Assembly: GCF_000582685.1 (NCBI RefSeq)
Contig: NZ_KK073769.1
Coordinates: 552,489 to 585,616, forward strand
Length of the DNA: 33,128 bases
Reading direction: 5' to 3'
Source of the DNA: [Scytonema hofmanni] UTEX 2349
GTDB taxonomy: Bacteria > Cyanobacteriota > Cyanobacteriia > Cyanobacteriales > Nostocaceae
The translations under genes and the position numbers were made by a program. Below the pieces are notes generated by a model that saw only the letters and a list, made by a program, of their open reading frames with translations, was not told where the DNA came from and did no database searches. How positions within the stretch are numbered: the stretch's first letter is position 1; the number at the start of each line of letters is the position of its first letter. This document shows positions 1 through 7,583 of this stretch, one piece after another.

Positions 1-112
1 CGGAAAACAAGTCGTTTGGTTCAGAAAACAAGTCGTTTGGTTCAGAACACAAGTCGTTTGGTTCAGAAAACAAGTCGTTTGGTTCAGAACACAAGTATTT
101 TGGTTCAAAACG
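1..112 (+). repeat. 21-nt tandem repeat array (heptapeptide-coding frame)
   Basis: Five head-to-tail copies of a 21-nt unit with core ACAAGTCGTTTGGTTCAG. Copies 1-4 differ only by AAAAC versus AACAC; the fifth is diverged (AAGTATTTTGG). The period is exactly seven codons. From base 1 the frame is open and reads heptapeptides of the type KTSRLVQ/NTSRLVQ, then runs on through non-repetitive sequence to a stop at 241-243. The array enters from beyond the left edge, so it may be the tail of a longer reading frame or simply an intergenic repeat. No ribosome binding site is visible, so I annotate a repeat and not a gene. Confidence 0.85.
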
Positions 113-279
113 CAAAATTAGCTTACTTTCTATATTCTGATAGGTCTAAACAACATCAATTTATGCAGTGTGGGATAAAAATCGGAAGAATATCAGCAAA
201 TTGCTTACACAATCAACCCATCGCAAACACTTTCTCACGCTGAAACGTCTCGTAACAAAAACGTCGCAACCATCGTAGA

Positions 280-298
280 GACGTTCCGCCGGAACGTC
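280..298. repeat. Dispersed GACGTTCC/GGAACGTC palindrome
   Basis: Perfect palindrome GACGTTCCGCCGGAACGTC. Near-identical copies lie at 2270-2288, 2361-2379 and 9638-9656, with a degenerate copy at 26667-26684. Each is usually preceded by GTAGA or TTAGA. It is a small dispersed extragenic repeat of the kind common in filamentous cyanobacteria. Confidence 0.85.
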
Positions 299-309
299 TT
301 TACAGTATT

Positions 310-400
310 AGGACTTACGCACTCATTACCAAAAAACAAGACTTTGAGATTGCTTCCTTGCGTCGCAATGACGGAAATACATAGTTCGCGCGTAAATCCT
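310..400. repeat. MITE-like element with AGGACTTACGC ends
   Basis: AGGACTTACGC (310-320) faces GCGTAAATCCT (390-400), an 11-bp terminal inverted repeat with one mismatch enclosing about 70 bp with no gene. The end sequence resembles the 'ggacttacgca' termini often seen in cyanobacterial miniature elements (from memory). No transposase is nearby. Confidence 0.55.
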
Positions 401-535
401 GAGTATGCGTGATTTGCTATAATTAGCCCACGCAGGTGGGCTTCCCTTCGGGACGCTGCGCGAACGTTCGTATAGCCCCAGGCTTCCAGCCTGCGGGCGT
501 TATGTGCAACCTCACATATAATTGGTATAAACTCT
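401..535. other. Intergenic DNA with two hairpins downstream of mtnA
   Basis: No gene is seen. Two stem-loops are visible: AGCCCAC (425-431) with GTGGGCT (436-442), and GCCCCAGGCT (475-484) with AGCCTGCGGGC (488-498, imperfect). They lie just beyond the 3' end of the minus-strand mtnA gene and could end or stabilise its transcript. The second also has the look of a common dispersed repeat. Confidence 0.5.
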
Positions 536-1606
536 TTAAACCACTTGCTTTTCTTTGAACTTTTGTAACTCCCCAGGAGCAAATGCACCATGTTCGGTGA
601 TAATTGCTGTAATTAATTCTGCTGGAGTCACATCAAAAGCTGGGTTATAAAATTCTGCCCCAGTTGGTGTAAGTATGGTTTCACCAACTTGATATATTTC
701 GCTTGCATCGCGTTCCTCAATGGGGATTTCGCTACCATCAGGTAATTCAAAATCAACGGTAGAAAGTGGCGCCGCAACGAAAAAGGGAATATTATGTGCC
801 TTTGCAACAAGTGCTAAACTATACGTCCCAATTTTATTAGCCGCATCCCCATTCGCAGCAATTCTGTCAGCACCCACAACTACAGCGTGAATCAAGCCTT
901 GCTTCATGCAATGAGCCGCCATCCCATCAGTAATTACCGTAACCGGAATGCCTTCTTGCACACATTCCCAAGCGGTGAGTTTTGCACCTTGCAATCTGGG
1001 ACGGGTTTCGTCGGCAAAAACGCGCTCTAAACGTCCTTCACGCCATGCGGAACGGACTACACCCAATGCTGTACCATAACCAGCAGTGGCTAAAGCTCCA
1101 GCGTTGCAGTGAGTGTGAATTGTTAACTTTTCTGGGGTAGCGGGTAAGACTTTTAAGCCATTATCACCGATCGCCTGACAAGTCTGCAAATCTTCTGCAT
1201 TGATAGCTTGGGCAGTTTGCAAAAGGATTTTTTTGATGTCTTCTACAGAACCGACAGTTTGGTAAGCAACTTTCTTCATGCGGGAAATTGCCCAAAATAG
1301 ATTTACCGCAGTTGGACGAGTAGCAGCCAAAATTTGAGCGACTTTTTCCAAAGAATCGAAAAATTGAGTGCGATCGCTAGTTTCAATTTCCCTCGCACCA
1401 AGATACATCCCATAGGCTGCTGCTACACCAATTGCCGGCGCACCCCGAACTATCATAGTTTTAATTGCCCGCGCCATGTCTTCACTCCGGTGAATCTCGA
1501 CAACAGCATACTCATTCGGTAAGCGGGTTTGGTCAATAAGTGACACCGAGTCGTTGTGCCAAATAACGGGATAAACCTGGTTTGTGGAAGGTATCATAAA
1601 AATCAT
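536..1606 (-). CDS. mtnA: S-methyl-5-thioribose-1-phosphate isomerase
   Basis: Converts methylthioribose 1-phosphate to methylthioribulose 1-phosphate, a cytosolic step of the methionine salvage pathway. The 356-residue protein has the usual family length. Visible hallmarks are RGAPAIGVAAAYG (54-66), the active-site stretch THCNAGALATAGYG with the expected catalytic Cys at about 167, and GADRIAANGD with the catalytic Asp at about 247. It belongs to the MtnA branch of the eIF2B-like fold. Two ATG codons lie close together (1606 and 1597); neither has a convincing ribosome binding site, so the exact start is open. The gene stands alone: no other salvage gene lies in this window. Confidence 0.95.
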   Translation of the reverse strand: MIFMIPSTNQVYPVIWHNDSVSLIDQTRLPNEYAVVEIHRSEDMARAIKTMIVRGAPAIGVAAAYGMYLGAREIETSDRTQFFDSLEKVAQILAATRPTAVNLFWAISRMKKVAYQTVGSVEDIKKILLQTAQAINAEDLQTCQAIGDNGLKVLPATPEKLTIHTHCNAGALATAGYGTALGVVRSAWREGRLERVFADETRPRLQGAKLTAWECVQEGIPVTVITDGMAAHCMKQGLIHAVVVGADRIAANGDAANKIGTYSLALVAKAHNIPFFVAAPLSTVDFELPDGSEIPIEERDASEIYQVGETILTPTGAEFYNPAFDVTPAELITAIITEHGAFAPGELQKFKEKQVV

Positions 1607-1897
1607 TAGTTTAATAAAAGGGCATTAAATACTTAAACTACGGCAACAAATTTGCCAAAAATATCATAGCCTTACTTAAGACTTAATAATATAAATTTTT
1701 GCTTGACTTGAGCGATTTAGTCAAACCGCATTAGCGACACCTTGATTTAAATTTCTGAATATGTTCTAATTTTAGCAAATATTTCCGGGCGAGTAAACGA
1801 CGCAAAACCGAGGTTTAAAGCCTGAATAGAACTCGACCATCGCCAAATTCAAGTTTGGCAAGTTGATGTAAACTTTCATTTGAAAAAGGTAAAAAAA

Positions 1898-2221
1898 ATG
1901 ACCCAAAAAATTATTTACGGAACAGTTAACGAAGACGGAAAAAAACAAAGTGGACAAGGGTTTGAAGTTCAATCAGTGGATACAGGAACCTATGCAATTA
2001 CTTTTAACGAACCTTTTAACGAACCTCCCAGTGTAGTAGCTACTTTAAAGGATTGGGGTGCTGATAATCAAATTATTGTTAAGGATATAACCCCAAACCA
2101 AGCTCAAGTTAATATTTTCGATTTGGGAATTAAGCAACAATCAGGGGGAAGCTCTCCTGAACTGGCAGTTACGAAAGAAAAGTCTGCGTTTAATTTTATT
2201 GCCATTGGTGAAGGTAATTAA
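1898..2221 (+). CDS. Small H-type-lectin-like protein
   Basis: A 107-residue protein starting at an ATG preceded by AAAGGT at 1886-1891. The middle contains ITFNEPFNEPPSVVATL, which resembles the 'F..PF..PP.V...' strand pattern of H-type lectin domains (sugar-binding beta-sandwiches first known from snail agglutinin). The rest alternates short beta-strand-like stretches (TYAITF, QAQVNIFDL, FNFIAIGEG). There is no signal peptide or membrane segment, so it is probably cytoplasmic unless exported by another route. It is monocistronic, divergent from mtnA and convergent with dxs. The carbohydrate-binding role is inferred from the fold resemblance only; a generic beta-sandwich domain is the alternative. 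Confidence 0.7.
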   Translation: MTQKIIYGTVNEDGKKQSGQGFEVQSVDTGTYAITFNEPFNEPPSVVATLKDWGADNQIIVKDITPNQAQVNIFDLGIKQQSGGSSPELAVTKEKSAFNFIAIGEGN

Positions 2222-2240
2222 ATGGACATCGACCTAATTT

Positions 2241-2382
2241 AATTATGCGTTGCCCGAAACCCTTGATTAGACGTTCTGCCGGAACGTCTTTGCTCTTTTC
2301 TGGAGATGTCTAATGGATATCTCCAGAAAATAATTATGCGTTGCCCGAAACCCTTGATTAGACGTTCCGCCGGAACGTCTTT
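2241..2382. repeat. Two copies of an ATGCGTTGCCCGAAACCC repeat carrying a palindrome
   Basis: The roughly 50-bp block AATTATGCGTTGCCCGAAAC... occurs at 2241-2291 and again at 2332-2382, each ending in the GACGTTCC/GGAACGTC palindrome. Between the copies lies TGGAGAT...ATCTCCA (2301-2325), which matches the end sequence of related copies at 5597-5660 and 15453-15490. It looks like a nested pair of miniature inverted-repeat elements. Together with the following hairpins it fills the gap between the lectin-like gene and dxs. Confidence 0.75.
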
Positions 2383-2477
2383 ACTCTTTACATTGTAGAG
2401 ACATTGCATGTGCAACATCTCTACACCAAAATTCATCCCATCATATAATGTCCGCGCTTATTACTTACTAAACCCGG

Positions 2478-2556
2478 AGAACCCCACCCCGCCAAAGCTT
2501 TGCTTTGTCTCCCCTCCCCGCTTGCGGGGAGGGGTTGGGGGTGGGGTTCTTTTATT
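2478..2556 (+). terminator. Strong nested stem-loop, likely bidirectional terminator
   Basis: AGAACCCCACCCC (2478-2490) pairs perfectly with GGGGTGGGGTTCT (2538-2550), followed by a T-rich run. Inside is a second perfect stem, CCCCTCCCCG-CTTG-CGGGGAGGGG (2511-2534). It sits between the convergent lectin-like gene and dxs. The sequence belongs to a dispersed G/C-rich repeat family also seen at 9499-9558, 28719-28928 and 29461-29515, so a terminator role is inferred from position. Confidence 0.6.
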
Positions 2557-2602
2557 ATGGGTAATTTGGCGGACATCCCATCAATCAGCAACGCCGAATT
2601 AA

Positions 2603-4510
2603 CTAAACAACAGATGATGGTTGCTTACTAAAGAAAGCTTGCATCACCGTTTCCGCCATTTGCGGACTAGTTAAACCTAAGGAAGCCTTAGATTCATTCG
2701 GTTCGGCATGATCTACCAAAACATCTGGTACACCAATTCGCTTCACTCTAACCACAATATCAGCATCTAACAGCGCTTCTGCTACAGCTGAACCGAAACC
2801 ACCCATCAAACAACCTTCCTCTAAAGTGACAACGCGACCGATTTTTTTCGCCAAAGGTAAAATTAATTCTGTATCCAAGGGCTTGACAAAACGAGCATTG
2901 ATCACAGTAGCTTGTATTCCGTGTTCGTTGAGAATCTCGGCAACTTGCATCGCTGGGTAAACCATTGTGCCGTAACCTACTAACAACACATCATCGCCAT
3001 TGCGGAGAATTTCGCCTTTGCCGATTTCCACAGGTTCCCAGCCTTCTTCCATCAAGGGGACACCATAACCATTACCACGAGGAGTCCGCATAGCGATCGG
3101 TCCTGAGGTATGATTAATCCCAGTCACCACCATCCGTTGCAATTCCGCTTCATCTTTGGGTGCCATCACCACGATATTAGGAATGCAACGCAGATAAGCG
3201 ATATCATACATACCTTGGTGCGTTGGACCATCAGCACCGACAATTCCTGCCCGATCCATGCAGAAGAACACGGGCAAGTTTTGGATGCAGACATCGTGAA
3301 TTATCTGGTCGAAGGCACGTTGCAAAAAGGTAGAATAAATGGCAACCACAGGGCGTATACCTTCTGCTGCGAGTCCTGCTGACATGGTAACGGCATGTTG
3401 TTCGGCGATACCCACATCAATATATTGATCGGGCAATTTTGCTTGAAGTTTGTCTAAACCTGTTCCTGTAGCCATCGCTGCCGTGATACCGATAATTTTC
3501 GGGTTTTGTTCGGCGAGTTTGACTAAGGTGTGGGCAAAGACTTTGGCATAAGCGGGGGGTTTAGGCTTGTTGGAAGGAATGGCTTTGCCTGTGGCTACGT
3601 TAAACGGATTTTGGGCATGGTAGCCAACTTGGTCATTTTCGGCAATTTCATAACCTTTGCCTTTAGTTGTCGCTACATGCACCAAAACTGGTCCGGTCAT
3701 TTTATGTGCCTGTTCAAAGGTGGCGATTAATTCTTCTAAATTATGCCCGTCTACAGGTCCCATGTAGGTAAAGCCGAGTTCTTCAAAGACTGCACCAACT
3801 TTGGGAACGGCTAACCGTTTCATTCCTTCTTTGATGCGTTCTAATTCCGGTGAAAGAGATTCCCCAACAAAGGGAATTTGCTTGACTTGCTCCTCAAAGT
3901 TATCTTTAATAAATTGTACCGGCGGACTGAGACGCATTTTGTTGAGGTAACGAGGAATCGCTCCAACGTTAGGAGAAATTGACATTTCGTTGTCGTTGAG
4001 GACAACTAACAAGTTAGTTTTGGGCAAGTGTCCAGCATGGTTGATGCATTCTAACGCCATACCACCAGTTAGGGCGCCATCACCGATAATGGCGACAACT
4101 TTAAATTTTTCGCCTTTGATATCTCGCGCTAAAGCCATACCTAATGCGGCTGAGATACTGGTTGAAGCATGTCCCGCGCCAAAATGGTCAAACTTACTTT
4201 CACCGCGCTTGAGATAACCGGCAATTCCGTCTTTTTGTCGCAAGGTGTGGAAATTATCGTAACGCCCTGTAATTAGTTTATGGGGATAAGCTTGGTGTCC
4301 GACATCCCAAATGACTTTATCACAATCTAAATCTAGTGTTTGATAAAGCCCTAGTGTTAACTCTACAACACCCAACCCCGGTCCCAGATGTCCCCCAGTT
4401 GCGGCTACGGTTTGGAGATGCTTATCCCGAATTTGACGGGCAATTTGCTGCAACTGCCTAATCGATAAGCCGTGTAGCTGGTTTGGATGGGTTATTTCAC
4501 TCAGGTGCAT
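2603..4510 (-). CDS. dxs: 1-deoxy-D-xylulose-5-phosphate synthase
   Basis: A thiamine-diphosphate enzyme that condenses pyruvate and glyceraldehyde 3-phosphate, the entry step of the MEP isoprenoid pathway feeding carotenoids, the phytol of chlorophyll, and quinones. Start chosen at MHLSEITHPNQLHGLS (635 residues), the usual cyanobacterial N-terminus; the frame is open a further 20 codons upstream but that part is not family-like. A GAGAGG lies upstream, at a rather long distance. Visible hallmarks are DVGHQAYPHKLITGR, the ThDP/metal motif GDGALTGGMALE...NDN, the central FVQ..FD-type transketolase region (STFLQRAFDQIIHDV), and the C-terminal transketolase domain. Convergent with the lectin-like gene. 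Confidence 0.97.
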   Translation of the reverse strand: MHLSEITHPNQLHGLSIRQLQQIARQIRDKHLQTVAATGGHLGPGLGVVELTLGLYQTLDLDCDKVIWDVGHQAYPHKLITGRYDNFHTLRQKDGIAGYLKRGESKFDHFGAGHASTSISAALGMALARDIKGEKFKVVAIIGDGALTGGMALECINHAGHLPKTNLLVVLNDNEMSISPNVGAIPRYLNKMRLSPPVQFIKDNFEEQVKQIPFVGESLSPELERIKEGMKRLAVPKVGAVFEELGFTYMGPVDGHNLEELIATFEQAHKMTGPVLVHVATTKGKGYEIAENDQVGYHAQNPFNVATGKAIPSNKPKPPAYAKVFAHTLVKLAEQNPKIIGITAAMATGTGLDKLQAKLPDQYIDVGIAEQHAVTMSAGLAAEGIRPVVAIYSTFLQRAFDQIIHDVCIQNLPVFFCMDRAGIVGADGPTHQGMYDIAYLRCIPNIVVMAPKDEAELQRMVVTGINHTSGPIAMRTPRGNGYGVPLMEEGWEPVEIGKGEILRNGDDVLLVGYGTMVYPAMQVAEILNEHGIQATVINARFVKPLDTELILPLAKKIGRVVTLEEGCLMGGFGSAVAEALLDADIVVRVKRIGVPDVLVDHAEPNESKASLGLTSPQMAETVMQAFFSKQPSSVV

Positions 4511-4632
4511 ACTAATAGGATTTTCCTCTCTACTGATCGTATTATGATTTTCCCACGCTGATGTTGCCACTTGAGAGGAGAATGTGACAAGGGGGATAGG
4601 GAGGCAGGGGAAGATTAGACAGTTGTGGCGAT

Positions 4633-5415
4633 CTACCTTAATCTTTGCTGTTGTAATCTCTCATTCAGCCAAACCATATCCAGTTCTGACAAAGCGGGAA
4701 TTGGGGGACGACTGTAATCAATCCTTAAGTCATAACTCCCCTGATCGTAAATCTGATCTAGCAATGACTTGAGAACAATCGCTGGTTCTAGTTCATTAGT
4801 CTTTAACGGCACTGGAAATTCAGGAATCCTATCTTGCAAATTAAACCCATAAAGTTGAGCTTTTGGACGAGTTTCGCTCTTGCTGACCACAATTCGATAA
4901 TGACTTTGCTCAAAATCTCCTACCATTGCCATCGCATTTCCCTGACGCAACAAATCGATTTCCACAAAATGAGTTGCACTACCCAAAATCTTTAACCGCT
5001 TTGTTTCGTATTGCAACCGTCCGATTCCCACCTGTTTATTTTTAGGAGAAAGTACCTCAATGATGGTTACAACTTCCTCGGTTTCTATGGCACGAATTTC
5101 TAAGTATGCTTCTGTCAGAATCTCCGGTAAAGGTAGCAACACCTCAATGGGCTGGGGGGTTGGAGCGATCGCCAGATTCGATTCAGTCGATCGCGTTAAA
5201 GATGGCGAACTTTGTACTGAGACATCGGGGACACCCACAAGCAAAGCCGTATCTCCACTCACCTCGTACATCCGTTCCTCGATCGCCACAATGTACTTCG
5301 GGCGAAGCTTAGGAGCGAGGTCATTAGCGATCGCCGTAATTAACCGATGATGAATTCCCGCGCACAGGGAAGGATGTTCTAGATAGGGATTCATACCCGC
5401 AAAGGGAGAAGGCAT
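4633..5415 (-). CDS. DUF4058 family protein
   Basis: A 260-residue protein beginning MPSPFAGMNPYLEHPSLC, the characteristic N-terminal signature of DUF4058, a family especially abundant in cyanobacteria. Further typical stretches are EERMYEV, AYLEIR and the central VVTIIEVLSPKNK, which resembles the core strand of restriction-endonuclease-like folds (an E..S..K pattern). Its function is unknown, and the nuclease-like resemblance is my inference from that pattern alone. It contains no membrane segments. It lies upstream of dxs on the same strand with a gap of about 120 bp, and no shared operon signal is visible. Confidence 0.85.
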   Translation of the reverse strand: MPSPFAGMNPYLEHPSLCAGIHHRLITAIANDLAPKLRPKYIVAIEERMYEVSGDTALLVGVPDVSVQSSPSLTRSTESNLAIAPTPQPIEVLLPLPEILTEAYLEIRAIETEEVVTIIEVLSPKNKQVGIGRLQYETKRLKILGSATHFVEIDLLRQGNAMAMVGDFEQSHYRIVVSKSETRPKAQLYGFNLQDRIPEFPVPLKTNELEPAIVLKSLLDQIYDQGSYDLRIDYSRPPIPALSELDMVWLNERLQQQRLR

Positions 5416-5596
5416 AAGATGTGCAAACCTAGCTGTTTTTTATCTTAAATAACAGACTTACAGCATTTCCGGCTGCTATGAGGTACAGTAGCAGCCGACT
5501 TACTTAAGCTTATCCTAAACGTGGAAACTTCGATTTTGCAACAGCAAGGGAAGACGGGAATGGATGTTGAACTGTGCAGACATTAGTTCGAGTTAA

Positions 5597-5660
5597 ATAG
5601 ACATCTGGTAGAAATTAAATATGCGTTGTCCGAAACCCTTTTTTTTCAACAGATGTCTAA
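5597..5660. repeat. Compact MITE-like copy of the ATGCGTTG..CGAAACCC element
   Basis: TAGACATCTG (5598-5607) and CAGATGTCTA (5650-5659) form perfect 10-bp terminal inverted repeats around an internal ATGCGTTGTCCGAAACCCTT. This is the shortest and cleanest copy in the window, and it defines the ends of the element seen in altered form at 2241-2382 and 15453-15490. Confidence 0.7.
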
Positions 5661-5727
5661 TAGGTGTATTCTACCCTGCGAGAACGCCTAGCGGCGAACG
5701 AGCGGGAAGGGACTTCTGCTGTAAAAG

Positions 5728-7467
5728 TTAAACCAAGAGTTGATATTTTTCCTGCGCTAACTTGTAAAGAGGACGCCAAACTAGACGATTTGTCAGCACA
5801 ACTAATAAAGACATCACCCCTGTTGCTGCTAGAAGTAACGGGAAATTGCCCGAAGTTGTCGCTTGAGAAATCGTTGCACCAAGTCCAGATGTAGTAATCA
5901 CCCGTCCTTGAAATGTGACATACTCACTAACTATACTGGCATTCCATGCACCGCCAACAGCGGTAATAATGCCTGTAATTAGGTAGGGGAAGATAGCAGG
6001 TAAAATTAAAGTCCGCCAACGTTGCACGCGGGAAAGTTTATATACCCAAGCAGCTTCTAGTAAGTCTGCGGGAATTGACTGGGCGCCAGCAATGACATTA
6101 AATAGCAGATACCACATGGTTCCCAACATCATTAAAGCAATGGAGCCAATTTCTAAACCGCCAGCAATTCGGGTTAACCCTAATAATAAAATGGGAAATA
6201 AAGCTGTTGCCGGAACCGAAGCCGCAATTTGCACTAATGGTTGCAATATTTGAGCTAGACGAGGATTGCGTCCGATCGCTACTCCTACAGGAACAGTCCA
6301 CAATAAAGATAATACCAAGGCAACAATTACCCGTAAAGCTGTAGACACAGCCCCACCCATGACTTGCAGCCAATCAGCCGCACTCATGACTCGCAGTAGC
6401 AAAGCGGCTTCCCAAGTTCCCCACAGTACAATTAAAGCAAAGCCGCTGATAAATACCCAATTGAGGAAACCAGACAATTTGATGTTTCCTTTGGGGTTAA
6501 CTGGTAGGGAGCGAACCGGAAACGCTTGAATTAAACTGTAGTCTAAAGCTGTTTGTAGTGGTTGCAAAACGCGATCGCTCACCATTCGCAAAGTAGGCGA
6601 TCGCCTGATAATATCTAACACCCATGATTGCGGTACATTTTGTGCTTCAACCATCTCTAACTTAAACTTTTCTGTCCAAGCTATCAGCGGACGCCACACA
6701 AAAAAATCAATCAATACAATCACCCCAACCAGCACCGCCAAACCTGAGAATATAGCTTTATAATCTCCCCGACTAGCTGCGGTTCCTAAAAAAGAACCTA
6801 ACCCAGGTAAGCGAAAATCTTTATCACCTAAAGTAAACGACTCAATCGCAATCAAAAAAAACCAGCCCCCAGCCACTGACATCACACTATTCCACACCAA
6901 CCCAATTGCCCCAGCAGGTAATTCCAATGTCCAAAAGCGTTGCCAGAGGTTAAGCCGATAAACGCGAGCTGCTTCTAACAACTCTTGGGGAATACTCGAT
7001 AAAGACTGGTGAAAACTAAAAGTCATGTTCCACGTCATGCCAGTAAAAATTAGCAGAATCGAGGCAAGTTCTATACCAATTCGCTGACCTGGAAACAAGG
7101 CAATTAGAGCCAGAACCACTCCTGGTAAAAAGGACAACACCGGAATTGATTGTAAAATATCCAACAAGGGAATTAAAATCAGTGCTGCAATCCGCGATCG
7201 GTATGCCGTATAAGCATAAATTAGGGTAAATATCAAAGATAAAAAGTAAGCAAGACTCATGCGGAGCAGCGTTTGAGCCGTATAACCTGGTATTGCACTG
7301 ATGTCTGTAGAAACTGTCAGATTTGGTTGAAAACCACCGCTAAATTGCGAAGCGGTTCTAACAATTGCCACAATTAATACTAAGACTGCCAAGATGAGCA
7401 ATCCATCTTGCCAAGTCCAATTGAGGCGTCCCAGAGTTTTATTTGCGGGAGTGAGGGAGCGAGTCAT
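5728..7467 (-). CDS. ABC transporter, fused double permease (NitT/TauT-like)
   Basis: A 579-residue inner-membrane protein with two complete permease domains in tandem. Each has a run of hydrophobic helices and its own EAA loop: ELLEAARVYRLNLWQRFW in the first half and DLLEAAWVYKLSRVQRWR in the second. A hydrophilic linker of roughly 90 residues separates them. This is the binding-protein-dependent permease fold of the nitrate/sulfonate/taurine class, normally a homodimer, here fused in one chain. Start set at MTRSLTPANKTLGR; upstream codons are C-rich repeat and unlikely to be coding. The ATPase gene lies just upstream (start of transcription side), so the two form an ATPase-permease unit. 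No substrate-binding protein is in view, so the substrate is unknown. Confidence 0.9.
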   Translation of the reverse strand: MTRSLTPANKTLGRLNWTWQDGLLILAVLVLIVAIVRTASQFSGGFQPNLTVSTDISAIPGYTAQTLLRMSLAYFLSLIFTLIYAYTAYRSRIAALILIPLLDILQSIPVLSFLPGVVLALIALFPGQRIGIELASILLIFTGMTWNMTFSFHQSLSSIPQELLEAARVYRLNLWQRFWTLELPAGAIGLVWNSVMSVAGGWFFLIAIESFTLGDKDFRLPGLGSFLGTAASRGDYKAIFSGLAVLVGVIVLIDFFVWRPLIAWTEKFKLEMVEAQNVPQSWVLDIIRRSPTLRMVSDRVLQPLQTALDYSLIQAFPVRSLPVNPKGNIKLSGFLNWVFISGFALIVLWGTWEAALLLRVMSAADWLQVMGGAVSTALRVIVALVLSLLWTVPVGVAIGRNPRLAQILQPLVQIAASVPATALFPILLLGLTRIAGGLEIGSIALMMLGTMWYLLFNVIAGAQSIPADLLEAAWVYKLSRVQRWRTLILPAIFPYLITGIITAVGGAWNASIVSEYVTFQGRVITTSGLGATISQATTSGNFPLLLAATGVMSLLVVLTNRLVWRPLYKLAQEKYQLLV

Positions 7468-7493
7468 ATTAAGGGGGGAGAGGGGAGAGGGGG

Positions 7494-7533
7494 AGACGAG
7501 GGGACAAGGGGGCAAGGGGACAAGGGGACAAGG
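7494..7533. repeat. GGGGACAAG tandem repeat between the ATPase and permease genes
   Basis: Short imperfect tandem copies of GGGGACAAG(G). The same unit, on the opposite strand as CCCCCTTGTC, forms the array at 23606-23668. It occupies the spacer immediately before the permease start and replaces any recognisable ribosome binding site. Confidence 0.7.
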
Positions 7534-7583
7534 AGATGATTATTTTCCTATCCCCCTTTTTTTCAACCTTGATGCTTTATCCT

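Noticed and set aside
16..243. A 75-codon open frame over the left repeat array as a gene
   Set aside because: The frame is already open at base 1, has no start context, and its content is the 21-nt repeat followed by non-family sequence.
235..591. A 118-codon minus-strand open frame beyond mtnA
   Set aside because: It runs through a MITE-like element and several palindromic repeats and has no family-like sequence.
5664..5894. A plus-strand open frame overlapping the permease 3' end
   Set aside because: It lies mostly antisense to the permease coding sequence and has no recognisable domain.
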